64,000 bases of DNA. Source: Melioribacteraceae bacterium 4301-Me (GTDB taxonomy: Bacteria; Bacteroidota; Ignavibacteria; Ignavibacteriales; Melioribacteraceae). The notes beneath the pieces are model-generated. The model was not told the origin of the DNA and ran no database searches. It saw only the letters and a program-made list of their open reading frames with translations. This document shows, piece by piece, positions 45,673 to 55,493 of the stretch (positions are counted from its first letter, which is position 1; every line of letters begins with the position of its first letter). Location: assembly GCA_041538185.1 (NCBI GenBank), contig JBGORM010000001.1, positions 310,001 to 374,000 on the forward strand. Reading direction: 5' to 3'. The position numbers and the translations under genes are program-made.

Positions 45673-47213
45673 ACAACACAAATTTTGCAGCAATTGATGT
45701 CGGCACAAATTCTTTTCATTTAATAGTAGTCAATATAAAAGAAGATGGGAATTTTGAAATAATTGACCGTGAAAAAGAAGTAATTCGTTTGAGTGAAGGA
45801 AGTGCTGGTGATATAAAAGAAATTAAAGAAGAAGCGATGCAAAGAGCTATTACAACTTTAAGCCATTTTAAAGCTATCGCTGATTCTCATCAGGCTAAAA
45901 TTAGAGCAGTAGGTACAAGCGCTGTTAGGGAAGCACTAAATCGAAATGTTTTTATTGAAAGAGTTTTGCAAAAAACAGGTATTGAAATTGAGGTGGTAAA
46001 TGGACAAGAAGAAGCAAGGTTAATTTACCTGGGCACCATGAAGGCAGTCCCAATATTTAATAAAAGAGCTCTTGTTATCGATATTGGTGGAGGCAGCACA
46101 GAATTTATTTTGGGCAGAAAGGGAATACCAGAGTTTTCTGTAAGCATAAAAATTGGTGCAGTTAGACTTTCGCAAAAATTTTTCCCAGATTATAAACTCA
46201 CCAAAGAAAGAATAAAAGAATGTGAACACTGGGTAGAAGTAGAAATATTTCCCCTCATTAAAAAAATTAAAGAAAAAGGCTTTGATATTTGTGTGGGCTC
46301 ATCCGGCACTATTATGTCAACAGGATTTATGATACTGTCTCGCCGAAAAAATTCAGTATCGAACAATACTCTTCTTAATAATTTTGAATTTACATCTGAA
46401 GAACTGTTTGATATTCGCAAGGAAATTCTAAATGCTAAAACAGTTGATAAAAGAAAAAAAATTAAGGGTATGGATGAAAAAAGAGCTGACATTTTTCCAG
46501 CGGGAATAATTATTCTAAGTAAAATATTTGAACTTTTTGAGCTAAAAAAAATGACAATATCTGCTTATGCTTTAAGAGAGGGAATTGTTATTGATACTAT
46601 TCATAAGGAAAAAGAAAGTTATTCTGCTTTAAGTGATATACGCAGAGAAAGTGTGAAACATTTAATGAATACTTGTAATTATGATAAAAATCACTGCAAA
46701 CACATTGCAAGTCTTTCTTTGAAACTATTCGACCAATTAAAACCGCTGCATAAACTTGAAGAGTATACAAAAGAATATTTGGAAGCTGCTGCTTTGTTGC
46801 ATGATATAGGCTATCATATTTCTCATAATAACCACCACCGCCACTCATATTATATTATTAAAAATAGTGAACTGCTCGGCTTTACTGAAAATGAAATTGA
46901 TATTATTGCTAATATTGCACGATACCATCGCAAAAGTCACCCTAAAGAAACTCATTCGGAGTTTGCAGTTCTGCCAGAAAAATGCCGTAATATTGTACTG
47001 AAATTATCGTCAATATTAAGAATTGCTGATGCATTCGATAGGACTCATTCAAAAGTCGTTACAGATATACATCCACATATTTATAGTAACAGAGTAGAAT
47101 TACAACTGATATGCAGAGATGGTCTATCGCCTGATATAGAATTATGGAGTTTAGAGCGACGCAAAGGTTTGTTTGAACAAGTCTTTAATAAAAAAGTTGT
47201 TGTAAAGACTTAA
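45669..47213 (+). CDS. ppx: Ppx/GppA family exopolyphosphatase with HD domain
   Basis: A 514-residue ASKHA-fold phosphatase acting on polyphosphate or pppGpp. The N-terminal phosphate loop AAIDVGTNSFHLIVVNI, GTSAVREALNRN near 79, NGQEEARLIYLG near 107, the second loop VIDIGGGSTEFILG near 138 and SSGTIMSTG near 216 are intact. The C-terminal part (about 310-514) is the HD-type helical domain with LLHDIGYHISHNNHHRHS, as in long Ppx proteins. The ATG overlaps the glycosyltransferase stop. The balance between polyphosphatase and pppGpp hydrolysis cannot be read here. Confidence 0.93.
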   Translation: MNNTNFAAIDVGTNSFHLIVVNIKEDGNFEIIDREKEVIRLSEGSAGDIKEIKEEAMQRAITTLSHFKAIADSHQAKIRAVGTSAVREALNRNVFIERVLQKTGIEIEVVNGQEEARLIYLGTMKAVPIFNKRALVIDIGGGSTEFILGRKGIPEFSVSIKIGAVRLSQKFFPDYKLTKERIKECEHWVEVEIFPLIKKIKEKGFDICVGSSGTIMSTGFMILSRRKNSVSNNTLLNNFEFTSEELFDIRKEILNAKTVDKRKKIKGMDEKRADIFPAGIIILSKIFELFELKKMTISAYALREGIVIDTIHKEKESYSALSDIRRESVKHLMNTCNYDKNHCKHIASLSLKLFDQLKPLHKLEEYTKEYLEAAALLHDIGYHISHNNHHRHSYYIIKNSELLGFTENEIDIIANIARYHRKSHPKETHSEFAVLPEKCRNIVLKLSSILRIADAFDRTHSKVVTDIHPHIYSNRVELQLICRDGLSPDIELWSLERRKGLFEQVFNKKVVVKT

Positions 47214-47278
47214 TACTTTACCTAACAATCACATCTGCAAATAAAAATTTCACCTCTCAGTAAAAATGTTTTAATGAT

Positions 47279-48349
47279 ATGAAAAATAAAGTCGGCAGGA
47301 TTATACTATCAAAAGTCCTTAGCATGTCTTTAGAACAATATCTTAAATACATACATGACAAAACAAGTAAGTTGAAAAACACACAGCATGCTTTAAGGTT
47401 ATTGCCCTATACTTATAAAAAAGAGATGAAAAAACGAACTAGTAAAAGATTAATTTATGCTAAAGTTTTAGTAAAGAAGAATAATTTGACTTTTAGAGTA
47501 ACTAACCCTCTTTTAATGAAAAATATTCACTTAGACAATCATGCTATTTTAGGTAACGGTATTGTTGCATTAAAGTGGATTAACACAAGAAATCAATTAT
47601 CTAAGCATATTCTAAAAAGCTTGCTTGACTATCAAAAGTCATTTTGGTTATCGGGCAACGAAATTGATTTAAAACCTTTAACGCTCCAAGAATTCCTTAA
47701 GATGTATCCGACCCAATTTCTTGATAAAAGCAGGTTATCTAGATTACTACCTACCCTATTAGTAGAGACACCGCAAGGTAAAGTAATATGTCTTAGAAGA
47801 TTATTACCATCAAGGAAAAAATGTTATTCTTACCGTATACAAGAAATTGTAAATCAACATGATGTTCATCTAAAAGATGCTGACATAAAAAAATATCTTG
47901 ATTATCAAGGGGTGCATCTCTCATTACGCTCAATTTGTTACTACAGAAAGTCGTTGAATATTCCTAATTACAAATATCGCATCTCTCATTACTATGGAAA
48001 GAATGCACAGTTTAGTGATTATATAAAACTTTATAAAGGGCAATATAATCGTATCCCCACAGAGTCTGGAGTTTATGAGTTGAGCATATCAAAAAAAATT
48101 AAATATTTGAAAAATTATTCCGAGGTTGTATATATAGGTGCTTCAAAGAACATAAGAAAACGTGTGTTAAGTTACTCAAATCTCAAGACGAAAAATGCAA
48201 GACTAAAGATGATTGTCCACGATTCCACCCTTTTTGTGCGTTACATTTTATCTAACGATTATAAAAATTTAGAGAAATGTCTTCTAAGACATTTTAGGAT
48301 AACTTATGGTGAACTGCCTAAAGGAAATAAATTGGGAGGTAAAGAATAA
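47279..48349 (+). CDS. Sigma-54 (RpoN)-like DNA-binding region fused to a GIY-YIG nuclease domain
   Basis: A 356-residue protein. Residues about 57-235 align by eye with the RpoN core-binding and DNA-binding regions: ALKWINTRNQLSKHILKSLL (97-116) for the A-WLI-AI-QRN-TL family phrase, LDYQKSFWLSG, LKPLTLQEF (131-139), SRLSRLL...ETPQG (151-167) for STVSR...TPRG, and SLRSICYYR (215-223) at the place of the RpoN box ARRTVAKYR, keeping Arg217, Tyr222 and Arg223. The Gln-rich activator-response region I is absent. Residues 262-356 are a GIY-YIG domain: GVY 264-266, YIG 285-287, Arg295, Glu332 and Asn350, the expected catalytic set. Predicted to bind DNA and cut it; target and role unknown. No phage or transposase genes adjoin. 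Confidence 0.75.
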   Translation: MKNKVGRIILSKVLSMSLEQYLKYIHDKTSKLKNTQHALRLLPYTYKKEMKKRTSKRLIYAKVLVKKNNLTFRVTNPLLMKNIHLDNHAILGNGIVALKWINTRNQLSKHILKSLLDYQKSFWLSGNEIDLKPLTLQEFLKMYPTQFLDKSRLSRLLPTLLVETPQGKVICLRRLLPSRKKCYSYRIQEIVNQHDVHLKDADIKKYLDYQGVHLSLRSICYYRKSLNIPNYKYRISHYYGKNAQFSDYIKLYKGQYNRIPTESGVYELSISKKIKYLKNYSEVVYIGASKNIRKRVLSYSNLKTKNARLKMIVHDSTLFVRYILSNDYKNLEKCLLRHFRITYGELPKGNKLGGKE

Positions 48350-48753
48350 TGAGTAATTAAATATAATTTAATTCATTACTTATTAATATTATTTGGTAAT
48401 TAATTTAATTAAAATTAGTTATGACTTATTAGTCAATAGCAAAATTTTTTTGTGGAAAATTTGGATTAATAAAAATCCAGAATAAATCGATAATCATTCT
48501 AAGACCAATTAATTGTTTGAAATAAATTAAAAAATTAATAATTTGTTAACCGAAGTTCTGTTAAGAAAATGCTTACAAATAACTTAGCCCTTTTTATTAT
48601 GAGTTTTACTTTACAATATATATTTCCGTTAGGAGAGCTAATCGAAACTACCTTCCCATCTCTTAAAAAAACACTAAGCGATACAATTAATTTTCCTTTT
48701 ACTGAGTCAACCCACACTTCACAATTAATAATGTTACTGCTGGAGTAAGTATT
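48350..48753. other. Gene-free gap with an AT palindrome
   Basis: About 400 bp of very AT-rich sequence. A perfect 8-bp inverted repeat AATTAAAT-ATA-ATTTAATT sits at 48355-48373, just after the GIY-YIG fusion gene, without a T-run. A 121-codon open frame on the minus strand (48535-48900) overlaps the next gene and shows no recognisable domain. Confidence 0.5.
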
Positions 48754-51357
48754 ATGCTGCAAGCAATTATTCTTGTTGACAAAACAGGCAAAATTGTTCG
48801 TTTGAATGAGCATGTAGAGCAACTTTTTGGCTACACTAGTCAAGAATTGCTTGGTCAAAATGTTGAGATGCTTATTCCTGAGCAATTTCGCAGACAACAT
48901 GTAAAGGACAGAAATGATTATTTGGCTTCACCTAAAATGCGTCCTATGGGCTCTGGATTAGACTTATTTGCACAGCGAAAAGATGGGACTTTTTTTCAAG
49001 CAGATATTTCACTTACTCCTATTGAAACAAAAGAAGGCGTTCTTACTATGGCAATTATCCGCGATATAACAGAACAAACACGCCTAATTCGATTTACTGA
49101 AAATATTTTATCAACTATTTCATCAGCTTTAATTGCAATCGATAAAGATTTTAAAATTATTTCTGTTAACAGAAGTTTTTGTGAGTTCTTTGAAATTAAT
49201 CGTAAAGAAGTTGAAAATAAACATGTTAATGAAATTCTTAATTATATAGGCTTACCTGAAAAATACCGAAGTATGATACTCCAGCGTCAAAAATTCCATA
49301 ATGTTGAATGTGCTTTTGTAATTCCTAAAAAAGGTATTAGAACAGTCCAACTTACTCTTTCTGGAATACGTGTTGCAGAAGAAGAAGAAGAAGAAGAAGT
49401 GCTGCTGGTGATTGACGACATTACAGAGCGTAAAAGAGCTGAAGCAGAACTGCGCGAAAGCGAAGAGCGTTTTCGTTTACTTGCTGAATCTGCACTTACT
49501 GGCATTTATCTTATTCAAGATCAAAAATTTTTATATGTTAATGAATCATTAGCAAAAATATTTGGCTATAAAGTAGAAGAGATTATTGGCAAGTTAGGTC
49601 CGGTTGATTTAACCCATCCAAACGATAGACCACGCGTACTTGAAAATATTAAGAAGCGTGTTACTGGAGAAGTACAAGGCTTGAGATATGATTTTTGTGG
49701 GGTCAAAAAAGATGGTAGCACCATTTTCGTTGAGGTACACGGTAGGCGGATAGAATACGGTGGTAAAGTAGGGATAATTGGCACTCTTGTGGATATTACT
49801 GAACGCAAATTATCAGAACAGAAACTTAGGGATACACTTTCTTTGCTTTATGCTACATTGGAATCTACTGCCGATGGTATTCTTGTAGTTAACCTTGAAG
49901 GGAAGATAGTCAGTTTCAATCAGAAATTTATTCAGATGTGGCGTATTCCATCTGCAGTAATTGCATCCGGAGACGACAAAAAAGCTTTGTCGTTTGTTCT
50001 AAACCAACTGAAAGATCCTGAAAGCTTTCTGAAAAAGGTCAATGAGTTATATTCACAACCAGAAGCCAAGAGCAATGATATATTAATTTTCAAAGACGGC
50101 AGAATTTTTGAGCGCTATTCTCAGCCGCAAAAGATAGGTGATAAAATAGTTGGCAGGGTGTGGAGTTTTCGAGATGTGACTGAACGCAAATTAGCTGAGG
50201 AAGCTTTACGTGAAAGTGAGGCTAAATTTAGAAATGTTTTTGAAACTGCCAATGAGGGAATTTTAATCACTGATGAAAACGAAATTATCAAGGATGTTAA
50301 TCAAAAATTTGCAGATATGGTTGACTATTCAGTTAATGAGTTGATTAACAAAAATTTTGAGTTTCTTTTATTTGAAGAAGATTTGCCAGAACATAATAAA
50401 ATGATGTCTGAAAGAAAAAAAGGTATCACTGGAAATTATGAAAGGCGCCTCCTTAAAAAAGACGGTTCAACAATTTGGACTTTAGTTTCTGCCTCACCAA
50501 TTATAGACTCTACCGGCGAATATAAAGGTTCCTTCGGTATGTTTACCAACATAACCGAACGCAAGCAGATGGAACAAGATTTAATAGTAGCAAAAGAAAA
50601 AGCCGAAGAAATGAGTAAGCTTAAAACTAATTTTCTTACAACAATGAGTCATGAACTTAGAACACCCTTTGTTGGAATTATTGGTTATGCCGAATTATTA
50701 GCCGAGTCGCTGTCTAATCCAAATGATAGGGAAATGGCAATTGGTATTTTAGAAGGTTCAAAAAGAATGGTTGATACACTATCAAAAATATTGAATCTTT
50801 CCAAGTTAGAATCAGAAAAGATTGAACTGGCTTTTAAGAAAATTGACCTCAAAGAGTTAGTAGAAAATCTTTGCAGGGATTTTAAGGGCGCAGCTTTGCA
50901 AAAAGGTATATCACTCAATACAAAAATAAACTTAGAAAATTCATTTATCGAATGCGATGAATCTCTGCTGCTTGATATTTTAAGAAATCTTATAAGTAAT
51001 GCAATAATTTATACGAATAAAGGCGGTGTTGAAGTCACTGTTAATAGTTTAATAAAAAATGGAAGGAATTTACTTCAGATAAAAGTTTCTGATACAGGTA
51101 TTGGGATTCCTAAAAGTAAACAAGAAATTATATGGCAAGAGTTTCGACAAGCAAGTGAAGGTACTACAAGGGAATTTCAAGGCGTGGGGTTAGGCTTATC
51201 TATAGTGAAAAAAAGTGTTGAATTATTAGGCGGTAAAATTCATTTAGAAAGTGAAATTGAGAAAGGTTCGGTTTTTACCGTTGAACTCCCATTGGAAAAT
51301 GTTACTTCCCAAAGAAAAATATCTACTAAAACTAGTATAGAAAAAGGTCACTCATAA
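48754..51357 (+). CDS. Soluble multi-PAS sensor histidine kinase
   Basis: An 867-residue kinase with five PAS domains (about 1-105, 115-225, 230-350, 365-470 and 480-605), most ending in a DIT/DVT/NITER(K) linker. The HisKA domain follows with phosphoacceptor His in TTMSHELRTPFVG near residue 634, then the ATPase domain with NLISNAI, DTGIGIP and GVGLGLSIVKKSV. There is no membrane helix, no receiver domain and no adjacent response regulator, so it is an orphan cytosolic kinase. The first PAS begins within its first strand (MLQAIILVDKTGKIV), so the usual leading helix is missing even though GGAG precedes the ATG. Seven consecutive GAA codons (49378-49398) encode a Glu run in PAS2. Confidence 0.92.
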   Translation: MLQAIILVDKTGKIVRLNEHVEQLFGYTSQELLGQNVEMLIPEQFRRQHVKDRNDYLASPKMRPMGSGLDLFAQRKDGTFFQADISLTPIETKEGVLTMAIIRDITEQTRLIRFTENILSTISSALIAIDKDFKIISVNRSFCEFFEINRKEVENKHVNEILNYIGLPEKYRSMILQRQKFHNVECAFVIPKKGIRTVQLTLSGIRVAEEEEEEEVLLVIDDITERKRAEAELRESEERFRLLAESALTGIYLIQDQKFLYVNESLAKIFGYKVEEIIGKLGPVDLTHPNDRPRVLENIKKRVTGEVQGLRYDFCGVKKDGSTIFVEVHGRRIEYGGKVGIIGTLVDITERKLSEQKLRDTLSLLYATLESTADGILVVNLEGKIVSFNQKFIQMWRIPSAVIASGDDKKALSFVLNQLKDPESFLKKVNELYSQPEAKSNDILIFKDGRIFERYSQPQKIGDKIVGRVWSFRDVTERKLAEEALRESEAKFRNVFETANEGILITDENEIIKDVNQKFADMVDYSVNELINKNFEFLLFEEDLPEHNKMMSERKKGITGNYERRLLKKDGSTIWTLVSASPIIDSTGEYKGSFGMFTNITERKQMEQDLIVAKEKAEEMSKLKTNFLTTMSHELRTPFVGIIGYAELLAESLSNPNDREMAIGILEGSKRMVDTLSKILNLSKLESEKIELAFKKIDLKELVENLCRDFKGAALQKGISLNTKINLENSFIECDESLLLDILRNLISNAIIYTNKGGVEVTVNSLIKNGRNLLQIKVSDTGIGIPKSKQEIIWQEFRQASEGTTREFQGVGLGLSIVKKSVELLGGKIHLESEIEKGSVFTVELPLENVTSQRKISTKTSIEKGHS

Positions 51358-51856
51358 TTCATCATATTATATCCTGTCTTTATGTAGATAATTTGACACA
51401 ATCTCAATAATTTCAAGAAACCTTAGAAAAATTTTAGATGTAATTACAAGCAATGTTGATTTGAACGTAAGTCCATGCTTTAGTGAAAATCACAATTATA
51501 TCTATGTTGAACAATAAGGTGAAGAAGGTTAATTATCATGGTACATTAGCTTTTTTACTATCTTAGCAACATGAACAAATAAATTAACCGAACATTATGA
51601 GCTTATTGAACATCAGCTAAAAAATTTTGGGTTTAACTATTTGTTATTATAAGTCCAAAAAAAATTCTTACTTATAAGATTAACTTGAGATAAATTCTAA
51701 TTATTAATAGACATAAGATTCCATTTCGGCAAAAAGACTTCAAAAACGTTAGAAAATGGGAATAAATGTGCCTTAATGTGGCAAGAAATTTGTTTTTTAC
51801 TATTTTTATTAAAAAGGAAGTCAAAGCAATTTATAATTTAAAATTCGGAGAATTAA
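51358..51856. other. Gene-free gap upstream of nifJ
   Basis: About 500 bp without a credible gene on either strand. AT-rich; should contain the nifJ promoter, but no TAnnTTTG box was recognised. GGAG lies shortly before the nifJ ATG. Confidence 0.5.
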
Positions 51857-54800
51857 ATGAACAGACGTAAAATAACAATTGATGGAAATGAAGCAGCAGC
51901 GTATATTGCATTTAGAGTTAGTGAAGTAATTGCGATATATCCAATCACTCCTTCTTCTCCCATGGGTGAGTTGTCTGACGCATGGGCTTCGCAAAATGTG
52001 AAAAACATATGGGGAACAGTCCCTAGTGTAACTGAAATGCAAAGTGAAGGAGGAGCAGCTGGAGCTGTTCATGGTGCACTTCAAAGCGGTGCGCTTACCA
52101 CAACGTTTACGGCATCTCAAGGTTTGTTGTTAATGATTCCAAACATGTATAAAATTGCTGGTGAATTGACACCGACAGTTTTTCATGTAAGCGCGCGTTC
52201 TTTAGCAGCTCAGGCATTGTCAATTTTTGGCGATCATAGTGATGTTATGGCAACACGTCAAACAGGATTTGGTTTAATTGCATCTGGTTCTGTTCAAGAG
52301 GTAATGGATATTGCATTAATTACTCACGCTGCTACACTTGAATCCCGAATTCCTTTTGTTCATTTCTTCGATGGATTTAGAACTTCTCACGAAGTGATGA
52401 AAATTGAAGAGCTTACTGAAGATGATGTCAGAGCAATGATTAATGATGAATTTGTTAAAATGCACAGACAAAGAGCTTTAAGTCCCGATCATCCTTTTAT
52501 AAGAGGTACTGCACAAAACCCGGATGTATATTTTCAAGGTAGAGAAACAGTTAATAAATTTTATAATGCATGTCCTCAAATAGTCCAAAAATACATGGAT
52601 AAATTTGCTGAACTAACAGGCCGGCATTATCACTTATTTGACTATTATGGTGCACCTGATGCTAAAAGAGTAATTGTGTTGATGGGTTCTGGAGCTGAAA
52701 CTGCCGAAGAGACAATTGAGTATATGACTGAAAGAATGGAAGAAAAAGTTGGTGTGGTTAAAGTGAGATTATACAGACCTTTTTCAGCTGAAGCTTTCAT
52801 TAAAGCTCTGCCAAAAACCACCGAAAAAATTGCAGTATTAGATCGTACTAAAGAACCAGGCTCTACAGGAGAACCTTTATACTTAGATGTAATAACTGCA
52901 TTGGCTGAAAACATGGCTTCACCTAACCCAGCCTTTGAAAAAATGCCTGTTGTCGTAGGAGGCAGATATGGCCTTTCTTCAAAAGAATTTACTCCTGCTA
53001 TGGTTAAAGGTGTATTTGATAATCTTAAGCTTGATAATCCTAAAAATCATTTTACAATAGGTATAATTGATGATGTTACTTTTACAAGTCTCGATTACGA
53101 TAAAAACTTTGTTACAGAAAGTGATAATGTGGTTAGAAGTTTGTTCTTTGGCTTAGGTGCTGATGGTACGGTAGGAGCAAACAAAAATTCAATTAAAATT
53201 ATTGGTGAAGAAACTGATAATTACGCACAAGGATATTTTGTTTATGACTCTAAAAAATCTGGCTCTACTACCGTTTCTCACTTAAGGTTCGGTAAAAAAC
53301 CAATTCATTCATCATATTTAATTCAGTCTGCCCAGTTTGTAGGTTGTCATCAATTTAATTTGTTAGAGAAATTTGATGTGCTAGAAAAAATAGTGGAAGG
53401 TGGCACATTTCTGCTGAACAGTCCCTACGGCAAAGATGAAGTTTGGAACAAACTACCTAGGAAGGTCCAAAAGCAAATAATAGATAAAAAGTTAAATTTT
53501 TATGTAATAGATGGTTACTCGGTTGCGCAAAAAACTGGCATGGGTGCTAGAATTAATACAATTATGCAGACTTGTTTCTTTGCTATTTCTGGAATTTTAC
53601 CAAAAGACGAGGCTATTGAACAAATTAAAAAGGCAATAAGAAAAACTTATGGTGCAAAAGGCGAGGATGTAGTAAAGAAAAATTTCCAAGCAGTTGATAT
53701 GACCTTAGAAAATCTTTTCAAGATTGAAGTGCCTTCACAAGTTACAAGCGACATAGATTTACCGCCAATTGTTTCCGATAAAGCACCAGATTACGTTAAA
53801 AATGTTTTAGCTAAAATTATGGAAGGCAAAGGTGATGATATACCAGTCAGCCAAATGCCTGTTGATGGTACTTTCCCATCAGCTACTACTCAATGGGAAA
53901 AAAGAAATATTGCTTTAGAAGTACCTGTGTGGGACCCAGAAATTTGTATTCAATGCAATAAATGTGTTATGGTTTGCCCACACGCTGCTATTCGTGTTAA
54001 AGTTTATGATAAAGAATTACTTAAAAATGCACCCCCAACTTTTAAGTATATGGATGCAAAAGGGAGAGAGTTTCCGGAAAATTCAGCTTATACAATTCAA
54101 GTTGCAGTAGAGGACTGTACGGGTTGTGAATTGTGTTATGAGGTATGTCCTGTTAAAAATAAAAAGGAGACAAGGTTAAAGGCTCTTAACATGGCTCCAC
54201 AAATTCCATTGCGCGCCCAAGAAAAAGTAAATTACGATTTCTTTTTAAGTTTACCCGAATTTGATAGAACGAAAGTAAATTTGACTACAGTTAAAGGATG
54301 CCAGTTACTTGAGCCGTTATTCGAATATTCTGGTGCTTGTTCAGGTTGCGGTGAAACCCCTTATATTAAATTGGTAACGCAGCTTTTTGGAGATAGAGCA
54401 GTTGTTGCAAACGCTACTGGCTGCTCGTCAATTTACGGAGGTAATTTGCCTACTACTCCTTGGGCTGTAAACAAAGAAGGAAGAGGACCCGCATGGTCTA
54501 ATTCATTGTTCGAGGACAATGCTGAATTTGGTTTTGGTATGCGTTTAGCAATTGATAGGCATAATCAATTTGCAAAGGAGTTATTAATTAAACTACAGGA
54601 TAAATTAGGCAATGAATTTGTTGAATCTATTCTAAATGCAGATCAAAAAGATGAAGTAGGAATTTATGAACAAAGAAAGCGAATAGTAGAACTAAAAGCT
54701 AAATTGGAACAAATAAATACCTTTGAAGCAAAAAAATTATTGGAGATAGCTGATTACTTAGTTAAAAAATCTGTTTGGATTATAGGCGGCGACGGCTGGG

Positions 54801-55444
54801 CCTACGATATTGGTTACGGAGGGTTAGACCATGTACTTGCTTCAGGTAAAAATGTTAATATACTTGTGTTAGACACTGAAGTATATTCGAATACTGGTGG
54901 TCAAATGTCCAAAGCAACTGGCTTGGGTGCTGTAGCAAAATTTGCTGCTGCTGGCAAACCAACCCCTAAGAAAGACTTAGCTATGATGGCGATGAGCTAT
55001 GGGAATGTTTATGTTGCTAAAGTTGCTATGGGTGCCAACGATGCGCAAACTGTGAGGGCTTTCTTGGAAGCAGAAGCCTACGAAGGACCATCACTTATTA
55101 TTGCTTACAGTCATTGTATTGCTCACGGAATTAATATGGCTAAAGGTTTAGATGCTCAGCGACTTGCAGTTGACAGTGGTTATTGGCCATTATTCCGTTA
55201 CAATCCAAATAATTTGACAGAAGGTAAGAATCCATTAAAGTTAGATTCTAAGCCTCCTAAAATTAAACTCGAAGATTATGTTTACACAGAAACAAGATAT
55301 AAAATGCTCACAAAATCGCATCCTGAACATGCTAAAGAATTATTAAAGCATGCTCAAAAAGAAGTGCTGAAGAGATGGAAAATGTATGAGGAGTTAGCGT
55401 CGTTTGATTTTTCAAAAAAAGATAATAAGGACACACAAGCTTAA
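51857..55444 (+). CDS. nifJ: Pyruvate:ferredoxin (flavodoxin) oxidoreductase
   Basis: Single-chain PFOR of 1195 residues, which oxidises pyruvate to acetyl-CoA and CO2 with ferredoxin reduction, oxygen-sensitive and cytosolic. Domain order: N-terminal transketolase-like domain (AIYPITPSSPMGELSDAWAS, residues 31-50), CoA/linker region, gamma-like domain (about 415-630, FFGLGADGTVGANKNSIKII), ferredoxin domain with two [4Fe-4S] sets (CIQCNKCVMVCPHAAI near 697; CTGCELCYEVCPVKN near 755), a Cys-containing loop ACSGCGETPYIKL, and the TPP domain (GGDGWAYDIGYGGLDHVL, DTEVYSNTGGQMSKAT). Preceded by GGAG. The DHOD-like gene follows 49 bp later. Confidence 0.97.
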   Translation: MNRRKITIDGNEAAAYIAFRVSEVIAIYPITPSSPMGELSDAWASQNVKNIWGTVPSVTEMQSEGGAAGAVHGALQSGALTTTFTASQGLLLMIPNMYKIAGELTPTVFHVSARSLAAQALSIFGDHSDVMATRQTGFGLIASGSVQEVMDIALITHAATLESRIPFVHFFDGFRTSHEVMKIEELTEDDVRAMINDEFVKMHRQRALSPDHPFIRGTAQNPDVYFQGRETVNKFYNACPQIVQKYMDKFAELTGRHYHLFDYYGAPDAKRVIVLMGSGAETAEETIEYMTERMEEKVGVVKVRLYRPFSAEAFIKALPKTTEKIAVLDRTKEPGSTGEPLYLDVITALAENMASPNPAFEKMPVVVGGRYGLSSKEFTPAMVKGVFDNLKLDNPKNHFTIGIIDDVTFTSLDYDKNFVTESDNVVRSLFFGLGADGTVGANKNSIKIIGEETDNYAQGYFVYDSKKSGSTTVSHLRFGKKPIHSSYLIQSAQFVGCHQFNLLEKFDVLEKIVEGGTFLLNSPYGKDEVWNKLPRKVQKQIIDKKLNFYVIDGYSVAQKTGMGARINTIMQTCFFAISGILPKDEAIEQIKKAIRKTYGAKGEDVVKKNFQAVDMTLENLFKIEVPSQVTSDIDLPPIVSDKAPDYVKNVLAKIMEGKGDDIPVSQMPVDGTFPSATTQWEKRNIALEVPVWDPEICIQCNKCVMVCPHAAIRVKVYDKELLKNAPPTFKYMDAKGREFPENSAYTIQVAVEDCTGCELCYEVCPVKNKKETRLKALNMAPQIPLRAQEKVNYDFFLSLPEFDRTKVNLTTVKGCQLLEPLFEYSGACSGCGETPYIKLVTQLFGDRAVVANATGCSSIYGGNLPTTPWAVNKEGRGPAWSNSLFEDNAEFGFGMRLAIDRHNQFAKELLIKLQDKLGNEFVESILNADQKDEVGIYEQRKRIVELKAKLEQINTFEAKKLLEIADYLVKKSVWIIGGDGWAYDIGYGGLDHVLASGKNVNILVLDTEVYSNTGGQMSKATGLGAVAKFAAAGKPTPKKDLAMMAMSYGNVYVAKVAMGANDAQTVRAFLEAEAYEGPSLIIAYSHCIAHGINMAKGLDAQRLAVDSGYWPLFRYNPNNLTEGKNPLKLDSKPPKIKLEDYVYTETRYKMLTKSHPEHAKELLKHAQKEVLKRWKMYEELASFDFSKKDNKDTQA

Positions 55445-55493
55445 AGTAAGCTGAAGAAAGTTAATAACTAACAACCGAAAACATGGAGAGAAT

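Noticed and set aside
48535-48900. 121-codon open frame on the minus strand before the PAS kinase
   Set aside because: It overlaps the kinase start by about 150 bp, has no recognisable domain and no ribosome-binding site; low-complexity AT-rich DNA makes such frames common.
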